Source of the DNA: Prevotella sp.
Lineage (GTDB): Bacteria; Bacteroidota; Bacteroidia; Bacteroidales; Bacteroidaceae
Assembly: GCA_022511055.1 (NCBI GenBank)
Contig: JAFLSH010000119.1
Span: forward strand, 1 to 9,081
DNA: 9,081 nt
Direction: 5' to 3'
Below are positions 6,392-9,081 of the stretch, piece by piece (the stretch's first letter is position 1; every line of letters starts with the position of its first letter). The translations under genes were made by a program, and so were the position numbers. The notes under the pieces are model-generated. The model was not told the DNA's origin. It ran no database searches and saw nothing but the letters and a program-made list of their open reading frames with translations.

Positions 6392-6748
6392 ATGAAGAAA
6401 ATACTCATCGCAGAAGACAACGATAGTAACTACATCTTGATGACTTACATACTGAAACGGTACTATCAGTTTGAAAGAGCAAGGAATGGTCAGGAAGCAG
6501 TCGACCTGGTGGAAAAAGGTGGTTTTGACCTCGTGCTGATGGATGTCAGCATGCCTGTCATGGATGGTCTGGAGGCTACCTCTATCATCAAGGCGGCACA
6601 CCCCGAGCTGCCAATCATTGCGCTAACGGCCAATGCCTTCGACAGTGACCGCCAGCTGGCACTCAAGACCGGCTGTGATGAGTTCCTGTCAAAGCCTGTC
6701 AGCAGTGAAGCCTGCCTGAAGGCCATTGACCATTTCATTGGCAAGTAG
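6392..6748 (+). CDS. Stand-alone CheY-like response regulator receiver
   Basis: This 118-residue protein consists only of a receiver domain, the phosphorylatable module of two-component signalling. All key residues are present: acidic pair Glu8/Asp9, phospho-acceptor Asp51 in LVLMDVSMPVMDG, the switch Thr79 in ALTAN, and Lys101 in FLSKP. There is no DNA-binding or enzymatic output domain, so it should act through protein contacts, for example in a phosphorelay with a hybrid kinase or an Hpt protein. No histidine kinase is encoded in the window. The sequence resembles the receiver domains at the ends of hybrid kinases (ILIAEDNDSNY). It is transcribed divergently from the GH51 gene and stands alone, with a hairpin about 34 nt past its stop. 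A role in arabinose-polymer sensing is not supported by anything beyond position. Confidence 0.93.
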   Translation: MKKILIAEDNDSNYILMTYILKRYYQFERARNGQEAVDLVEKGGFDLVLMDVSMPVMDGLEATSIIKAAHPELPIIALTANAFDSDRQLALKTGCDEFLSKPVSSEACLKAIDHFIGK

Positions 6749-6781
6749 TCCGCAGTCTTTTTCTTGTTGATTATCGTGATT

Positions 6782-6804
6782 CCATTTGCATAAACAGCAA
6801 ATGG
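6782..6804. terminator. Perfect 8-bp hairpin between convergent genes
   Basis: CCATTTGC (6782-6789) pairs perfectly with GCAAATGG (6797-6804) around a 7-nt loop. It lies between the end of the receiver gene (plus) and the end of the glycosyltransferase gene (minus), where a shared terminator would be expected. Neither side has a T tract, so the terminator call rests on symmetry and position. Confidence 0.5.
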
Positions 6805-6842
6805 GGTTAGGGAAGTGTGAGGTAAAAGCAATACTCCCAGCT

Positions 6843-6863
6843 TGTGCCAGCCACAGTGGCGCA
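6843..6863. terminator. Second hairpin after the glycosyltransferase stop
   Basis: TGTGCCA (6843-6849) can pair with TGGCGCA (6857-6863), six Watson-Crick pairs and one G-T, with a 7-nt loop. It begins 16 nt after the stop of the minus-strand glycosyltransferase gene. No T tract follows on the minus strand, so this is a weak terminator candidate. Confidence 0.3.
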
Positions 6864-6879
6864 TTTGGAGATTTGCAGG

Positions 6880-7995
6880 TTATTTCAATGTCTTAAACAG
6901 CCTATCCCACTGCGGCATAATCTCTTCTGCCCTGAACTTTGCAACCGATTTTGAGGCGTTTGCGCCCATCTCTTGGCGCAAGCTCTCATTCTCTATCAGC
7001 AAGCAGATCTTGTCGGCAAAAGAACGGATATCCCTGTTTTCTATCAAGAAACCATTCACGCCATGCGTTATGATATCCGCTGGGCCGTAAGGACAGTTGA
7101 AAGCTACTACCGGCAGACCGCAGCTCATGGCCTCTGGCAGCACCAGCCCAAAGGGCTCGAAACGTGAGGACAGCACAAACACACTGCTTTCCATGTATTT
7201 CTCGAAGATGTCTGGAGTAGGGGCATGCAACACCATGTTGATGTTCTTTTCGCTGAGCATCTTCTCGTAACCATCTTTCAGTTCCCCTTCCCCATAAGCA
7301 TGGAGTACCCAGTCCGGGTGGCGTTGGTTGACTTGTTGCCAGATTTCAATCATGCTTGCAAAGTCCTTTTGCGCAGACATTCTGCCTACAAAGATAACTT
7401 GCTTCGACTTCAAGTCACTGTATCTTCCCGTGTCGTTCAGATGCACAACATTGGGAATGACAGTCACCCTCGGGCAACTCTGCCGCCAGTCATTGGCATC
7501 TCCTTCTGTCAGTGCCACCATACAGTTGGCTTTGCTCAAACACTTCATCTCATTCCTGAGCCGGAAACGATTCCAGAATGTAGTATTCTCATAGCGATAT
7601 GCGTTACACAGAGAATGCGATTCGCAAATCAAGGGTATATCGCCTTTTACGGCAACGACCATGCTGACAAACTCCACACGTATGCAAACCATCACATCTG
7701 GCTTCAATTCATCTATGAGTGCTTTCAGCCGCTGCTTAAACAGCTTTTGCAATCTTTGGTAAGCTATCAGGCGTTTGATGCCTCGATATCTGTATTGATG
7801 ATGAAAGCGAATATCCAAATCGTGGGTCATTACCTTGGCATCAAGAGGATAGGGTATGGGGTGCGGCCCTTGGTCTGTGGTGACAACATGCACGTTGTAG
7901 GCATAGTTCCGGGCCAGGTAGTTCATCTTATCGCGAAGCACCCGCTCTATGCCGCCCCAAACAGCCAACGCATCTGTAATATACAATACCCGCAT
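6880..7995 (-). CDS. Family 4 glycosyltransferase (GT-B fold)
   Basis: This 371-residue cytoplasmic or membrane-associated protein should transfer a sugar from a nucleotide donor during surface glycan synthesis. The N-terminal half starts MRVLYITDAL and has the glycine motif WGGIERVL (13-20) for the acceptor side. The C-terminal half has PNVVHL (181-186), VGRMSAQKDF (203-212) and the retaining GT4 signature, with Glu280 and Glu288 spaced as E-x7-E in RFEPFGLVLPEAMSCGLP. A further NGFL loop is at 314-317. There are no membrane segments. Donor and acceptor cannot be predicted, and family 4 includes lipopolysaccharide, capsule and lipid-linked glycan enzymes. The ATG is only one base after the stop of the UbiA gene, so the two are almost certainly cotranscribed and probably translationally coupled. 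Confidence 0.92.
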   Translation of the reverse strand: MRVLYITDALAVWGGIERVLRDKMNYLARNYAYNVHVVTTDQGPHPIPYPLDAKVMTHDLDIRFHHQYRYRGIKRLIAYQRLQKLFKQRLKALIDELKPDVMVCIRVEFVSMVVAVKGDIPLICESHSLCNAYRYENTTFWNRFRLRNEMKCLSKANCMVALTEGDANDWRQSCPRVTVIPNVVHLNDTGRYSDLKSKQVIFVGRMSAQKDFASMIEIWQQVNQRHPDWVLHAYGEGELKDGYEKMLSEKNINMVLHAPTPDIFEKYMESSVFVLSSRFEPFGLVLPEAMSCGLPVVAFNCPYGPADIITHGVNGFLIENRDIRSFADKICLLIENESLRQEMGANASKSVAKFRAEEIMPQWDRLFKTLK

Positions 7996-7996
7996 C

Positions 7997-8881
7997 TTAC
8001 TTATAGATAATCACAAAGAATGACACTAACCAACCCACAATACAGAGATGGAGACAGCGGTCTGTAGCTACAGCATTGGTAGGGTTGCCGCTTGTTCCGT
8101 AGACATTCATGGTTTGCATATAACGCAAGATGCCTGCAAGCACCCACACGCTGGTCAGATAGAGATATTGGGTTCCCATTCGCTCAATGACCTCATCAGA
8201 CATGGTGTACATGATATAGCACACCATGGTAACAGATGCCACTATCGCTATTGCCCCGTTGATGAATGCCGTGTTATAGCCCATAATACTGGTGCGGGTG
8301 TTGTCGCCCGTTGTTTCGTAAATGCGGAATTCATCACTACGCTTGGCAAGTGCCAGAAACAGAGCCAGCAAAAATGTCATTAGCACCAGCCACTGCGAAA
8401 TCCAGATGTTAGCGACCAAGCCGCCTATGAGTACACGCATGACAAACCCAATGGAGATAATCATCACATCGATAATGGCATACTGCTTCAGCTTGAGCGT
8501 GTAGGCTATGTTCATCAGCCAATATCCGCCTATGATGAAAAAAGCCAATGACAGATGGCTGCTACGGGTCAATGGCAGCAGCAGAAAAGCCCCCAATGTG
8601 CAGATGGCCATGAGGATATAGCCTTCGCTGATGCCGATGCGGCCAGAAGCGATTGGCCGGTGGCATTTCTTCGGGTGCAGCCTGTCTGCTGCCGCATCCT
8701 TGATGTCATTGAAGCAATAGATACTGCTGGAAATCAGGCAAAAAGAGGCAAATACAACAATCGTTTGCACGAGCATTTCCCCATTCAGCAAATTGTTGCT
8801 GAAGAAAATCGGTGCAAAGACAAAGAGATTCTTTATCCATTGCAAGGGGCGGAGCAGATTGAGGTATTCCCTGAGCTTCAT
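7997..8881 (-). CDS. UbiA-family, decaprenyl-phosphate phosphoribosyltransferase-like
   Basis: This 294-residue integral membrane protein belongs to the UbiA prenyltransferase superfamily. The closest recognisable type moves phosphoribose from PRPP to a polyprenyl phosphate, as Rv3806c (UbiA) does in mycobacteria on the way to a lipid-linked arabinose donor. Support: LLRPLQWIKNLFVFAPIF at 9-26; NDIKDAAADRLHPKKCHRPIA at 58-78 with Asp59, Asp62 and Asp66; ALAKRSDEF at 177-185; and a late SGNPTNAVATDR segment near 264-275. Several long hydrophobic segments fit the multi-helix UbiA fold. The frame is open upstream to 8971, but the promoter -7 box lies inside that extension, so ATG 8881 is chosen. 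The epimerase partners that would turn ribose into arabinose are not in the window, so the final product is unknown. Confidence 0.88.
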   Translation of the reverse strand: MKLREYLNLLRPLQWIKNLFVFAPIFFSNNLLNGEMLVQTIVVFASFCLISSSIYCFNDIKDAAADRLHPKKCHRPIASGRIGISEGYILMAICTLGAFLLLPLTRSSHLSLAFFIIGGYWLMNIAYTLKLKQYAIIDVMIISIGFVMRVLIGGLVANIWISQWLVLMTFLLALFLALAKRSDEFRIYETTGDNTRTSIMGYNTAFINGAIAIVASVTMVCYIMYTMSDEVIERMGTQYLYLTSVWVLAGILRYMQTMNVYGTSGNPTNAVATDRCLHLCIVGWLVSFFVIIYK

Positions 8882-8899
8882 TTCCTTTTTAATTTGCTG

Positions 8900-8931
8900 C
8901 AAAATTACAATAAAAATTTTACACTTCCAAA
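8900..8931 (-). promoter_or_regulatory. Near-perfect promoter TTTG-N20-TAATTTTG of the UbiA-GT4 pair
   Basis: On the minus strand TTTG (8931-8928) is followed by exactly 20 nt and TAATTTTG (8907-8900), matching both Bacteroidota elements at ideal spacing. The -7 box ends 18 nt before ATG 8881, so the mRNA leader is only about 10-15 nt and A-rich. This is the best promoter in the window, and it rules out the longer upstream start. Confidence 0.85.
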
Positions 8932-8979
8932 TATTCCGGGATTTTTCGCGCACTTGAGCGACACCAGCCACAGAGCAAC

Positions 8980-9015
8980 AAAAAAGCTAACCGTTGGTCT
9001 TTTCAAACGATTAGC
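8980..9015 (-). terminator. Intrinsic terminator of the tRNA-Lys transcript
   Basis: GCTAACCGTT (8986-8995) and AACGATTAGC (9006-9015) form a 10-bp stem with one wobble (G-U in the minus-strand RNA) and a 10-nt loop. On the minus strand it is followed by six T (8985-8980). It lies 9 nt past the tRNA 3' end and insulates the UbiA promoter from tRNA transcription. An added A-rich stretch before the stem could pair with the T tract and lengthen the stem. Confidence 0.9.
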
Positions 9016-9024
9016 CTTTCATTC

Positions 9025-9081
9025 TGGTGATCCGCTTGGGGCTCGAACCCAAGACCCCAACATTAAAAGTGTTGTGCTCTA
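9025..9081 (-). tRNA. tRNA-Lys(TTT), 5' end cut by the window edge
   Basis: Read on the minus strand, the last 57 nt of a tRNA are present. From 5' to 3' they are the end of the D arm (TAGAGC), the anticodon stem CAACA/TGTTG enclosing the loop CTTTTAA (anticodon TTT, lysine), the variable region GGGTC, the T stem TTGGG/CCCAA with loop TTCGAGC, the 3' acceptor strand GCGGATC, discriminator A and an encoded CCA. About 20 nt of the 5' part lie beyond position 9081, so acceptor pairing cannot be checked. Confidence 0.95.

Noticed and set aside
8882..8971. Longer N-terminus for the UbiA-like protein
   Set aside because: The consensus promoter lies within this stretch, so transcription would begin after the alternative start.
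9025..9081. tRNA-Lys 3' end as an attachment site for a mobile element
   Set aside because: No second copy of the tRNA 3' end and no integrase gene were found in the window.

Overview
The window looks like a chromosomal segment from a Bacteroidota organism, most likely of the Prevotella group (Bacteroidales). The evidence is a GldH-type lipoprotein encoded beside a PSP1/RicT protein, A-rich translation leaders without clear Shine-Dalgarno sequences, and four promoters whose -7 box fits the Bacteroidota TAnnTTTG pattern. The species cannot be named from the sequence alone. No CRISPR array, transposase or phage gene is visible.

Left part (about 1-4140). A minus-strand operon-like cluster runs metF, holB, ricT, gldH. 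metF makes methyl-tetrahydrofolate. holB encodes a clamp-loader delta' subunit. ricT encodes a cysteine-rich PSP1-domain protein. gldH encodes a small lipoprotein and overlaps ricT by 14 nt. A TAACTTTG box precedes metF. The 118-nt gap between holB and ricT is unusually structured: three hairpins, plus an 11-bp alternative helix that would disrupt two of them. At the far left edge a strong plus-strand terminator suggests a convergent gene just outside the window.

Middle (about 4170-6750). A secreted GH51 alpha-L-arabinofuranosidase gene (minus) is divergent from a stand-alone CheY-like receiver gene (plus). They share a 147-nt region holding two opposed Bacteroidota-type promoters and three TGAAAA half-sites.

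Right part (about 6880-9081). A tight minus-strand pair encodes a UbiA-family protein resembling decaprenyl-phosphate phosphoribosyltransferase and a family 4 glycosyltransferase, driven by a near-perfect TTTG-N20-TAATTTTG promoter. This suggests lipid-linked pentose or cell-surface glycan synthesis. Upstream lies the 3' part of a tRNA-Lys(TTT), cut by the window edge, followed by a textbook intrinsic terminator. Base composition is visibly more AT-rich here than in the left part.

Overall this is mostly ordinary housekeeping and carbohydrate-related sequence. No clearly new multi-gene system is evident. The points most worth checking are the structured ricT leader, the shared arabinofuranosidase/receiver promoter region, and the UbiA-GT4 pair.
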